Program-made: the position numbers and the translations under genes
Shown here: positions 9,684 through 16,481 of the stretch, in pieces
How positions within the stretch are numbered: position 1 is the stretch's first letter
How the letters are laid out: each line of letters begins with the position of its first letter
Assembly: GCF_002295115.1 (NCBI RefSeq)
Contig: NZ_NSFV01000009.1
Span: 62,001 to 126,000, forward strand
Direction of reading: 5' to 3'
Length of the DNA: 64,000 nt
Source: Mesorhizobium sp. WSM4311
GTDB lineage: Bacteria > Pseudomonadota > Alphaproteobacteria > Rhizobiales > Rhizobiaceae
The notes under the pieces: generated by a model
Told to the model about the DNA's origin: nothing
Seen by the model: the letters and a program-made list of their open reading frames with translations, nothing else
Database searches by the model: none

Positions 9684-9929
9684 TCAGTTGCAGCGCGCCG
9701 TGTAAATCCGGCCGCGATGATCGCGATACTGGCAATAGCCGTTGCGCAGGTTGCGCACCAGCAGGCCGGAACCGGCACCGACAGCCGCACCGATCAGCGC
9801 GCCCTTGCCGCCACCGACCAGACCGCCGACGCCGGCGCCAATCAAGCCGCCGCCAACCACGTCCTGCTCGGTGGTGGTGCAGCCGCTGAGAGCGGCCACC
9901 GCAACCATGGCAATAATCATCTTCCGCAT
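9684..9929 (-). CDS. Small glycine-zipper lipoprotein
   Basis: An 81-residue envelope protein. MRKMIIAMVAVAALSGC forms a lipoprotein signal with the lipobox cysteine at 17. A glycine-zipper stretch follows (GGGLIGAGVGGLVGGGKGAL and on), of the kind found in outer-membrane-associated osmotic lipoproteins. The C-terminus CQYRDHRGRIYTARCN carries two cysteines. The start at 9929 was chosen because GAGGAG lies about eight bases upstream; an in-frame start nine codons earlier lacks this. The function is unknown. Related Rhizobiales proteins are annotated as 17 kDa-antigen-like or YMGG-like. Confidence 0.8.
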   Translation of the reverse strand: MRKMIIAMVAVAALSGCTTTEQDVVGGGLIGAGVGGLVGGGKGALIGAAVGAGSGLLVRNLRNGYCQYRDHRGRIYTARCN

Positions 9930-9974
9930 TGAGTCACTCCTCACTTGTGTCCACACTTTGGTAAGCTCCAGCAG

Positions 9975-10337
9975 TCATTTAGCATGAAATGACGGCCTTT
10001 GCCGCGCGAATTTATTCTTGGCTAAGATAGTCTTTTTCTGGGCGCACCGCATTCGATGCCATGACAAGGCTGGAAATAGCAAGAGAGGCGTCGAGGCTCC
10101 CGTCGGACGCACCTTCCAGACGACCTGGTCGTAGTCATCCTCAAGTGCTGGATCGACAGCGAGACAGCTGGCGACGATGTGCTGCGCCTGCCCCTGCACG
10201 TCGCCCATGGCAAACGGCCGTTCGGCAGTGCATTCGTCGGCGGTTTCGAAAATGCTCACCGGCACCTGAAGCTCACGACAATCGGTCATCGAGTTGCTGC
10301 AGCCGATGACAAGCAACAATGCAGCGATGTGTTCCAT
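9975..10337 (-). CDS. Small exported protein of unknown function, stress-promoter linked
   Basis: About 120 residues from the ATG at 10337, which has GAGAGGA eight bases upstream. The N-terminus MEHIAALLLVIGCSNS resembles a short signal peptide or lipoprotein signal. The middle is Cys-containing (SMTDCRELQVPVSIFETADEC...VASC) and predicted soluble. The basic C-terminal tail looks less protein-like, so the annotated stop may reflect a recent extension. A GGAAC-N17-CGTT site lies 25 bases upstream, suggesting EcfG control. I do not recognise the family. Confidence 0.6.
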   Translation of the reverse strand: MEHIAALLLVIGCSNSMTDCRELQVPVSIFETADECTAERPFAMGDVQGQAQHIVASCLAVDPALEDDYDQVVWKVRPTGASTPLLLFPALSWHRMRCAQKKTILAKNKFARQRPSFHAK

Positions 10338-10361
10338 GGCGACATGTCCTCTCGCCACAAC

Positions 10362-10387
10362 AACGGCCCATATCGGCCAAAAGTTCC
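10362..10387 (-). promoter_or_regulatory. EcfG-type promoter (N17)
   Basis: On the minus strand GGAAC, 17 bases, CGTT, just upstream of the small exported-protein gene at 10337. This matches the known consensus of the alphaproteobacterial general stress sigma factor, with one base more in the spacer than the other copies in this window. Confidence 0.7.
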
Positions 10388-10468
10388 TGAGCGGGCGGCG
10401 TGACATGCGAATAGTGCCCGGCGCTGCAAACGGTTAACAGCGCGCACTGTTGCCAGCAGGGGATTCGG

Positions 10469-10642
10469 TCAGGTCAGCTGGAACATAGCGATGAGGAGAA
10501 TTGTCGAGGCTGCCGCAAGGACGATGCCCCACAGCAATGTGTGATGCGGCGTAAGCGGCTCCGCGGACGCTTCGGGATCCTGGAATTCGCCCATCGAAAC
10601 ACGGGCAGCCTGTTCCAGTCTGTTCATGTCGGTGACCGTCAA
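10469..10642 (-). CDS. 57-residue single-helix membrane protein
   Basis: A short gene starting at TTG 10642 with GGAGG about five bases upstream; an internal ATG at 10627 is an alternative. The first 30 residues are hydrophilic and acidic (LEQAARVSMGEFQDPEASAE). One membrane helix follows (LLWGIVLAAASTILLIAMFQL), ending at the C-terminus, so a tail-anchored topology is likely. It lies between two EcfG-linked genes but no clear EcfG site was found in front. Unknown function; it could still be a chance ORF, though the helix and ribosome site argue for a gene. Confidence 0.55.
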   Translation of the reverse strand: MTVTDMNRLEQAARVSMGEFQDPEASAEPLTPHHTLLWGIVLAAASTILLIAMFQLT

Positions 10643-10749
10643 GCATTCCTCCCATACCGTGCCGCAACCCAGCGGATTGCAGCGGCATCTGGGTAAAATC
10701 CGCCCTTATGGTGAACAGCCGGTTAAGGATCGTTGATTGCGCCGGCCGT

Positions 10750-11784
10750 TCAGTGCGTCTCGAAATTGCTGTGTGGGACGACAAGACGGTATTCAAGGCG
10801 GCCGTCCGCGATGTCGAGCCTTGCGGTTCCGCTCAGGGATGCCGGCACCACCCGCTCCAGCGCGATGCTGCCGAAACGCTTTTGACTCCCCCGGCCGCCA
10901 TTGGTTCCGATGGCTTCGGCCCATGTCAGCGAGAGTGTAACCTCGCCAGGGGTGATGATGTCGAGATTGGCGGTCACTTCGACGAATCCATCCGGCCGGG
11001 AGAGAGCGCCGTAGCTGACCGAGTTTACGGCAAGCTCATGCATCGCCAGGCCGATATGCAGCGCGGCATTGGGATTGAGATAGGGGTTGGCACCCCGGAG
11101 GCGAAGGCTGTGCGATGTGTTCGTCCCATAGCGCCCGACCTGGCTCGTCACCAGTTCATGAAGGGCCGCGCCTCGCCAGTTGGAGGATGTCACCAGATCC
11201 TGGGAGGAGGAGAGCGACTGCAGCCGGCCGCGAAAGCGCGTGAGGAAGTCGCCGATGCCGTCGGAATAGCGACCGGTCTGCGTCGCGATGCTCTGGATGA
11301 TCGCCAGCAGGTTCTTCGAGCGATGGCTGACCTCGCGCAGCAGCGTCGTCAACGTCTGTTCACGCCGCTTCTGCTCGGTCGTCTCGACCATGGTGGTGAC
11401 GACACCTTGCACGTCGCCGACGTCGCCCCGGTCGGCATCGACCCAAACCTGAAACCAGCGTACGCCGTTTTCGACCGGGACACTGATCTCAAGGCGCTCC
11501 GGGTTGCCGGTGGCGACCACGTCGCGCTTGGCGGTGCTGATGCGGTCGGCCTGCGCCATCGGCAGGATGCCATTGCCGTCGGAGCTGTCCGAAATCCAGG
11601 GCGCGCGCATATTGCGGGCCCAGACGGTTTTCATGTCGCGGTCCTGATAGAGGACGGAAATGCCGGCATTATGTAGCGCGTGGAGAAGCGCCCGGCCAAG
11701 CTGCATGCCACTTTCGGCCGGATGCATGGCGATGACTTCGTCGCTCCGTGCGCCTTCCGTCTTATCTTCACTCCTGGAACGCAT
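10750..11784 (-). CDS. PAS-containing HWE sensor histidine kinase, soluble
   Basis: A 344-residue cytoplasmic kinase with no membrane helix. Residues about 25-138 form a PAS-like sensor (SVLYQDRDMKTVWARN ... VVTTMVETTEQKRREQ). The HWE core follows with phosphoacceptor H154 in EVSHRSKN, HELAVNSVSYG and the W-x-E motif LTWAEA. A GGAAC-N16-CGTT promoter lies 30 bases upstream of the start, so it is probably induced by EcfG. HWE kinases of this kind commonly phosphorylate PhyR, which is encoded 650 bases away; that partnership is inference. Confidence 0.85.
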   Translation of the reverse strand: MRSRSEDKTEGARSDEVIAMHPAESGMQLGRALLHALHNAGISVLYQDRDMKTVWARNMRAPWISDSSDGNGILPMAQADRISTAKRDVVATGNPERLEISVPVENGVRWFQVWVDADRGDVGDVQGVVTTMVETTEQKRREQTLTTLLREVSHRSKNLLAIIQSIATQTGRYSDGIGDFLTRFRGRLQSLSSSQDLVTSSNWRGAALHELVTSQVGRYGTNTSHSLRLRGANPYLNPNAALHIGLAMHELAVNSVSYGALSRPDGFVEVTANLDIITPGEVTLSLTWAEAIGTNGGRGSQKRFGSIALERVVPASLSGTARLDIADGRLEYRLVVPHSNFETH

Positions 11785-11813
11785 CGGCCGATCTGTCCAC
11801 TCAACTCACGCTG

Positions 11814-11838
11814 AACGGCTCACTATGAAATGGGTTCC
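11814..11838 (-). promoter_or_regulatory. EcfG-type promoter of the PAS-HWE kinase
   Basis: GGAAC-N16-CGTT on the minus strand, about 30 bases before the kinase start at 11784. Confidence 0.75.
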
Positions 11839-11973
11839 CAAATGAAGTTTCCGAGAAACCATCCCCCTAAAAACGGTCCGCCGGACGGTCTCCTTTGAAG
11901 GATACCGCCCGGCGGTGGCTGGAAACCGTTTGAGGGGTGCGGCTTCCAGTGTTCGCTCGAAGAAGCGTTCGCC

Positions 11974-12138
11974 TCACGCCCGTCTGAACAGGCCGGCCAG
12001 GAGCGAAATGACCAAGAAGGCGAGAAAGATGAAGAACAATATCTGCGCTATGCCGGCGGATGTACCGGCGATGCCGCCGAAACCAAGCGCGCCGGCGATA
12101 ATCGCCACAACGAGAAATACGAGCGCCCAGTAAAGCAT
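11974..12138 (-). CDS. DUF1328 (YtjA-like) small membrane protein
   Basis: A 54-residue hydrophobic protein with two membrane helices: LYWALVFLVVAIIAGALGFG and ILFFIFLAFLVISLLAGLF. The GFGGIAGTSAGIAQILF turn between them and the short basic end are typical of the DUF1328/YtjA family. GGAGATG precedes the ATG and an EcfG-type promoter lies 31 bases upstream. Family members are common stress-induced inner-membrane proteins of unknown mechanism. The gene is too short for most ORF cut-offs. Confidence 0.88.
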   Translation of the reverse strand: MLYWALVFLVVAIIAGALGFGGIAGTSAGIAQILFFIFLAFLVISLLAGLFRRA

Positions 12139-12168
12139 GGTTCATCTCCTTCCGAATGCTGCATGGAA

Positions 12169-12193
12169 AACGTGGGTGGGTGCGGTTTGTTCC
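12169..12193 (-). promoter_or_regulatory. EcfG-type promoter of the DUF1328 gene
   Basis: GGAAC-N16-CGTT on the minus strand, upstream of the gene starting at 12138. Confidence 0.75.
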
Positions 12194-12227
12194 ACCCTTT
12201 GCCGAAAAAGGCGATGCTTGCAAACCG

Positions 12228-12330
12228 TTAGAGCAATTCCAGGAAAAATGTGAGCGCTTTCCCTTGGGAATTGCGCCAAAACAACAACTTAGAGCAGCTC
12301 GCCGTTTCCGTGAAACCGGTGAACCGCTCG
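12228..12330 (+). repeat. Intergenic repeat family B, copy 1
   Basis: Begins TTAGAGCAATTCCAGGAAAA and runs through TTGGGAATTGCGCCAAAACA to GTGAACCGCTCGAG. The arms AGCAATTCC and GGAATTGC form one hairpin; CGCCGTTTC...GAAACCGGTGAAC forms a second. Other copies are at 30495-30562 (opposite strand), 42803-42928 and 63651-63755. It fills most of the gap between the DUF1328 gene and phyR. Confidence 0.8.
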
Positions 12331-12437
12331 AGGCAAAGCGCCGCGAAATTCGGGACGGATGGGTCCGGTTTGCCAAAAAGGCCGCCCGACGCATCGCATC
12401 GGGCGGCCTTTGGGTTGGCTTCCCGGCTGGAAGCGAC

Positions 12438-13232
12438 CTATGCGGCGGCCTTCGCCTGACGGTCGAAGAACAGCGCCTGGCTGATCAGTGCCTTGACCAT
12501 GTCGGGATTGAACGGCTTGGTCACCAGGAAGGCCGGTTCGGGGCGCTCGCCGGTCAGGAGGCGTTCGGGAAAGGCAGTGATGAAGATCACCGGCACAGAG
12601 GTTGACGACAGGATCTCGTTGACCGCCTCGATGCCCGAACTGCCGTCGGCGAGCTGGATGTCGGCCAGCACCATTTTCGGCCGCGTCTTGCCGAACATCG
12701 TCACCGCTTCGGCGTGCGTGCGCGCGGTTCCGACAACACGATGACCGAGGCTCTCGACCATCTCCTCTATGTCCATGGCGATCAGCGGTTCGTCCTCGAT
12801 GATGAGCACATCGGTCGCCACCTGGCGGGAAATCTCGTTGCTTGCCTGGGCAAGCAACTCGGAGAATTGCTGGTCGCCGACGTCAAGGATCTCGGCTGCC
12901 TCGTCCTCGCTGAAACCCTCAACGGCAACCAGCAGGAAGGCCTGGCGCGGAAGGGGCGCGATGGCGTTGAGATTGGCGGCGGCGCGCTGTTCCCACGCCG
13001 ATTGGGCCTGCTCCTGCGGCACGCGGATGGCGACGGACGTGAAAAGTTTTGCGAAGACCTTGTAAAGAGCGATACGGTCGCTCGATGCTTCGGGGAAGAT
13101 GTCGACATCGGCGATGATGGCCTCAAGCATCGCAGCGACCAGCGCGTCGCCGCTCTCTTGCGATCCCGAGACGGCGCGCGAGAAGCGGCGCAGGAACGGC
13201 AGGTGCGGTGCGATGGTGGCGGATAAACTCAT
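12438..13232 (-). CDS. phyR: General stress response regulator PhyR (anti-anti-sigma)
   Basis: A 264-residue protein with the PhyR architecture: an N-terminal sigma-factor-like domain (about 1-135, two helical regions, with LPRQAFLLVAVEGFSEDEAAEIL matching sigma region 4) and a C-terminal receiver (about 141-258). The receiver keeps the acidic pair in IIEDEP, phosphoacceptor D191 (VLADIQL) and lysine in TKPFNPD. In the established mechanism, phosphorylated PhyR exposes its sigma-like part and pulls NepR off EcfG. It is divergent from nepR-ecfG and both directions carry an EcfG-type promoter, implying positive feedback. Confidence 0.97.
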   Translation of the reverse strand: MSLSATIAPHLPFLRRFSRAVSGSQESGDALVAAMLEAIIADVDIFPEASSDRIALYKVFAKLFTSVAIRVPQEQAQSAWEQRAAANLNAIAPLPRQAFLLVAVEGFSEDEAAEILDVGDQQFSELLAQASNEISRQVATDVLIIEDEPLIAMDIEEMVESLGHRVVGTARTHAEAVTMFGKTRPKMVLADIQLADGSSGIEAVNEILSSTSVPVIFITAFPERLLTGERPEPAFLVTKPFNPDMVKALISQALFFDRQAKAAA

Positions 13233-13305
13233 GATAAGACGTCTCCCTCAGTATGACGCGATTGCCCGAAATGCAGGCCAAGCTGATCGCAAGCCCCACT
13301 AATAC

Positions 13306-13330
13306 AACGCGGGCTTTCTCAAAAAGTTCC
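13306..13330 (-). promoter_or_regulatory. EcfG-type promoter of phyR
   Basis: GGAAC-N16-CGTT on the minus strand, 74 bases before the phyR start. Only nine bases separate it from the opposite-strand promoter of nepR-ecfG. Confidence 0.8.
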
Positions 13331-13339
13331 GGCCGGTAT

Positions 13340-13364
13340 GGAACGAAAAGCCGGGAACGGCGTT
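13340..13364 (+). promoter_or_regulatory. EcfG-type promoter of nepR-ecfG
   Basis: GGAAC-N16-CGTT on the plus strand, 86 bases before the nepR start, back to back with the phyR promoter. Confidence 0.8.
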
Positions 13365-13450
13365 TGGGGTCGGGATGGGCAACCAGACGAGGGTGCCGCT
13401 TGTGTTGAGTTTGAGTATGGGCGGCCTAGTGCTGGGAATATAAGGGCGAA

Positions 13451-13654
13451 ATGAAGGATATGACGAAAGATATTTTGGCTGGCGCCGAGGGCAGGCGCCG
13501 GAACGGTGTCGGCGACCCGCTCGGGCCCAACTCCGAAATCGGACGCAAACTCAAACAATATTATGACGAGCTGGTCTCCGACGATGTGCCGGATCGCTTT
13601 GCCCAGTTGCTCAGCCAGCTGGAACAAGCCGAACCCGCACAGAAGAAGGACTGA
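13451..13654 (+). CDS. nepR: Anti-sigma factor NepR
   Basis: A 67-residue protein that holds EcfG inactive in unstressed cells. The conserved core IGRKLKQYYDELVSDDVPDRFAQLLSQLE (two helices joined by a short loop) is the NepR family signature; the flanks are disordered and charged. It lies three bases before ecfG and shares its EcfG-type promoter. The alternative start at codon 4 (MTKD) is possible. Confidence 0.95.
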   Translation: MKDMTKDILAGAEGRRRNGVGDPLGPNSEIGRKLKQYYDELVSDDVPDRFAQLLSQLEQAEPAQKKD

Positions 13655-13657
13655 GGC

Positions 13658-14209
13658 ATGGCAGCGGTCTCCCAAGGCTTCAAGACCGATCTGCTTGGGG
13701 CAATCCCGAGCTTGCGGGCCTTTGCCGTGTCGCTGACGCAGAATGCGGACAAGGCCGACGACCTCGTTCAGGAAACGCTGGTCAAGGCCTGGGACAAGCA
13801 TGAGAGCTTCCAGCCCGGCACCAACCTCAAGGCATGGCTTTTCACCATCCTGCGCAATGAATTCTATTCGCAGATGCGCAAACGCGGCCGCGAAGTGCAG
13901 GACAGCGACGGCATCATGACGGCCAGGCTCGCGGTGCATCCGGCCCAGCACGGCCAACTCGATCTCAAGGATTTTCGCAGCGCTCTGGAGCAGTTGCCGG
14001 AGGACCAGCGCGAGGCCATCATTCTCATTGGCGCATCCGGCTTTTCCTATGAGGAGGCCGCTGAAATCTGCGGTTGCGCGGTCGGAACGATCAAGAGCCG
14101 GGTCAGCAGGGCGCGCACGCGCCTGCAGGAGATTCTCAAGATTTCCGGCGAGGACGAATACGGTCCCGATGCGATCTCGGCCCAGGTCACGGGGACTGCG
14201 GCGCATTGA
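13658..14209 (+). CDS. ecfG: General stress ECF sigma factor EcfG
   Basis: A 183-residue ECF sigma factor of the EcfG (ECF15) group. Region 2 is visible as DDLVQETLVKAWDKHESFQPGTNLKAWLFTILRN (about 35-68) and region 4 as LEQLPEDQREAIILIGASGFSYEEAAEICGCAVGTIKSRVSRARTRL (about 111-157). It recognises GGAAC/CGTT promoters, ten of which lie within this window. The acidic C-terminal tail after residue 165 is usual for the group. It is co-transcribed with nepR. Confidence 0.96.
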   Translation: MAAVSQGFKTDLLGAIPSLRAFAVSLTQNADKADDLVQETLVKAWDKHESFQPGTNLKAWLFTILRNEFYSQMRKRGREVQDSDGIMTARLAVHPAQHGQLDLKDFRSALEQLPEDQREAIILIGASGFSYEEAAEICGCAVGTIKSRVSRARTRLQEILKISGEDEYGPDAISAQVTGTAAH

Positions 14210-14241
14210 GGTGGATCCGGGTCGCGGAACCCGGATCTATC

Positions 14242-14622
14242 TCACCCTGGAGAGCCGCGCCCATAGGCCAGCGCCACCGCTTCGACGAGATCTTCGCCTG
14301 AATAGGGCTTGGTGACCAGCTTCACCCCTGGAAAGGATGCCTTGATCTCGTCCGCATCGGAATAGCCGGAGGCAAACACGAAAGGCACGCCTGTTTCACG
14401 CAGGCCGGCGGCGAATTCGAGCGTCGATGTGCCGCCCAGCATCAGATCGACGATGGCCGCGTCGAATTGCGTCGCGACCTTTCGGCCATTGAGCTCGGCC
14501 AGGTCGCGGGCAACCACCACCTCGCCGGCGCCGTGGTCGCGGCAGAGCTGCTCGACATCCATGGCGATGAGGAATTCATCCTCCAGGACAAGAATTCGCA
14601 ATCCGTCAAGCAAGTGGGGCAC
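14242..14622 (-). CDS. Single-domain response regulator of the FAT GUY type
   Basis: A 126-residue stand-alone receiver with no output domain. It has the acidic pair LEDE (residues 13-16), phosphoacceptor D59 (AIVDLML) and lysine in TKPY. Residues 80-87 read PFVFASGY, a one-residue variant of the PFxFATGY motif that defines the SdrG/MrrA group of single-domain regulators. Those proteins act in phosphorelays feeding PhyR. It is convergent with ecfG, in the middle of the stress island, which supports that role. Partner kinases are not proven. Confidence 0.82.
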   Translation of the reverse strand: MPHLLDGLRILVLEDEFLIAMDVEQLCRDHGAGEVVVARDLAELNGRKVATQFDAAIVDLMLGGTSTLEFAAGLRETGVPFVFASGYSDADEIKASFPGVKLVTKPYSGEDLVEAVALAYGRGSPG

Positions 14623-14703
14623 GGGTAATTCGCTCCTTGAAACGCTGGGGAGTCATGATCGCAATTCGGCGCGCTGTCATTTAAAAAAGACATGCCCTTT
14701 CGC

Positions 14704-14728
14704 GGAACTCCGATTCAGGCAAAACGTT
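14704..14728 (+). promoter_or_regulatory. EcfG-type promoter of the Crp/Fnr gene
   Basis: GGAAC-N16-CGTT on the plus strand, 42 bases before the Crp/Fnr start at 14771. Confidence 0.78.
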
Positions 14729-14770
14729 TAGGCACACCTGCTGACCGGCAGGCTTTCGAAGAGGGTCGAA

Positions 14771-15532
14771 ATGCCAGGCCAGAATGGGCGTAACTTATCC
14801 AGTCGGCAGTATCCTTGCGAGAATTGTCCTTTGCGGCCATTGCCGGTTTTCCGCGAGTTCGAAAAGCAGGAGCTGGCCTTCATCAGCAGCTTCAAGAAGG
14901 GCGAACTGGCGGTCGACAAGGGCGCCACGGTCCTCGTGGAAGGAAGCCACAGCGCCCATCTCTACACGGTGCTGTCCGGCTGGGCGTTCCGCTACAAGCT
15001 GTTGCCGGACGGTCGCCGACAGATCCTCAACTATCTCATGCCCGGCGATCTCATCGGCCTGCAAGGCAGCGTCATGGGGGAAATGCAGCATTCCGTCGAG
15101 GCCCTGTCGCCGATGCTGCTTTGCGTCTTCGAGCGCGACAGCCTGCATGAACTCTACCGCAACCATCCGGGTCTCGCCTACGACATCACCTGGATCGCGT
15201 CGCGCGAAGAACGCATGCTGGACGAGAACCTCCTCAGTGTCGGCCGCCGCAGCGCGATCGAGCGCGCCGCCTATCTGATTGCCTTCATCGGCAGCCGTGC
15301 CAAGGTCGTGGGGCTGAACGGCAAGCAATCCATCCAGATTCCGATCACCCAACAACATATCGCCGACACGCTTGGCCTTTCGCTGGTTCATACCAACAAG
15401 ACGATCCGAAAACTGATGGATCGCAAGCTGATCCTCTGGCGCGATGGCGGTTGCGAGGTGGTCGATGCGGAAAGGCTCAAGCAGCTCGCCGGCTGGGAAG
15501 GGCTGGGCGAGGGGCGTCGCCCCCTGATCTGA
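14771..15532 (+). CDS. Crp/Fnr-family transcription regulator
   Basis: A 253-residue regulator: an N-terminal cyclic-nucleotide-binding-like beta-barrel (about 35-145; LYTVLSGWAFRYKLLPDGRRQIL), a dimer helix, and a C-terminal winged helix (about 175-235; ITQQHIADTLGLSLVHTNKTIRKL). The N-terminus has C16-x2-C19 (YPCENCPLRPL) and a further C118. The true FNR iron-sulfur set needs four cysteines, so oxygen sensing by a 4Fe-4S cluster is not supported as seen. An EcfG-type promoter stands in front, making it a candidate second-tier regulator of the stress response. Confidence 0.85.
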   Translation: MPGQNGRNLSSRQYPCENCPLRPLPVFREFEKQELAFISSFKKGELAVDKGATVLVEGSHSAHLYTVLSGWAFRYKLLPDGRRQILNYLMPGDLIGLQGSVMGEMQHSVEALSPMLLCVFERDSLHELYRNHPGLAYDITWIASREERMLDENLLSVGRRSAIERAAYLIAFIGSRAKVVGLNGKQSIQIPITQQHIADTLGLSLVHTNKTIRKLMDRKLILWRDGGCEVVDAERLKQLAGWEGLGEGRRPLI

Positions 15533-15600
15533 GACGCTTCTGGCCATGGATCGACGATTGGTGCGTATGCGCGTGTTTTCGGCTAGTTTGCCACGATGCC

Positions 15601-15625
15601 GGAACCATGAGACGCAAGGCGCGTT
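15601..15625 (+). promoter_or_regulatory. EcfG-type promoter of the DUF883-like gene
   Basis: GGAAC-N16-CGTT on the plus strand, 30 bases before the start at 15656. Confidence 0.78.
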
Positions 15626-15655
15626 TGAAATCGAGCAATCACAAGGAGTTAAGCA

Positions 15656-15982
15656 ATGGCAACCGCCGCAGGGAAGACCGCCAACGAGGCGCGGGCGAAT
15701 TCGGACCTCGAAGCCGACATCAGGCAGTTGAAGGCCGATATCGACAAGCTCACCAAGCAGTTGGCCAAGACTGGCGAACACGGCTATGGCACTGCCCGCC
15801 GCGCGGCCACCGAGGGCGTCGAGCAATTGCGCGCGCAGGGCGAAGCCGCCTTCGACAGCCTGCGCGGCAGTGCCAAGGACATCGAGGCGCAGTTGCTGGC
15901 AAATGTCCGCGAAAAGCCGGTGACGTCGCTGGCGATCGCCGCCGGTGTCGGCTTCCTTTTCGCGCTGCTCGCACGTCGCTAG
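15656..15982 (+). CDS. DUF883/ElaB-YqjD-like membrane-anchored protein
   Basis: A 108-residue protein with a charged helical N-terminal part (ADIRQLKADIDKLTKQLAKTGEHG, probably coiled coil) and one C-terminal membrane helix (VTSLAIAAGVGFLFALLARR). This is the architecture of the DUF883 (ElaB/YqjD) family, inner-membrane proteins that in E. coli associate with ribosomes in stationary phase. An AAGGAG site precedes the ATG and an EcfG promoter is directly upstream. A second membrane-protein gene follows after 8 bases. Confidence 0.83.
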   Translation: MATAAGKTANEARANSDLEADIRQLKADIDKLTKQLAKTGEHGYGTARRAATEGVEQLRAQGEAAFDSLRGSAKDIEAQLLANVREKPVTSLAIAAGVGFLFALLARR

Positions 15983-15990
15983 TTCCCCAA

Positions 15991-16449
15991 ATGGGACTTC
16001 TGGCATCCCTGCTCTCGGGTTTCGCCTCGGGCGAAACCGTGGCCGCCGTGCGTCGCGTACGTACGGCGGCCATCGTCTATGCGCTCGCCGCTTTGGCGGC
16101 TTTGTGCGGTCTCGGCTTTCTGATCGGGGCAGCCTATATCTGGGCCGCCGCCCGCTATGGATCGTTCGCCGCGGCGCTTGACTTCGGTGTCGGCTTTCTG
16201 GTGATCGCCGGTCTCGTTCTCCTGGTCCATCGTTTGACGTCGGGCGCCCGTGCCCGCCGCGAGGCAAGGCGGCGCAGCGCCGACATGAAGGCGATCGGCA
16301 TCACCGCCGCACTCGCCGTGCTGCCGACCTTGCTCAAGGGAAAAGGCGGCCTCGGGGTCATTCTAGGCCCGGCCGTGGCGCTCGCCGCCTATGCCATCTA
16401 TCGGGAGAATGTGAAGCCCGACGATCCGGATGCCGGCGAGGGGAAATAG
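15991..16449 (+). CDS. Membrane protein co-transcribed with the DUF883-like gene
   Basis: A 152-residue protein with two strong membrane helices (TAAIVYALAALAALCGLGFLIG near residue 26 and FGVGFLVIAGLVLLVHRL near 64), a basic cytoplasmic stretch (ARARREARRRS), then a third weaker hydrophobic region near 100-132. This resembles YqjE/phage-holin-superfamily-6 partners that accompany YqjD-like proteins. The ATG at 15991 follows the upstream stop by eight bases. Function unknown; likely part of the stress envelope programme. Confidence 0.72.
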   Translation: MGLLASLLSGFASGETVAAVRRVRTAAIVYALAALAALCGLGFLIGAAYIWAAARYGSFAAALDFGVGFLVIAGLVLLVHRLTSGARARREARRRSADMKAIGITAALAVLPTLLKGKGGLGVILGPAVALAAYAIYRENVKPDDPDAGEGK

Positions 16450-16481
16450 CGCCGGCACCCCGGCCTGAGATCAAAGATCCC

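Noticed and set aside
14665..14690. Possible PHO box (CTGTCAT) upstream of the FAT GUY receiver and Crp/Fnr genes
   Set aside because: Only a single half-site is present; the second direct repeat at the right spacing is missing.
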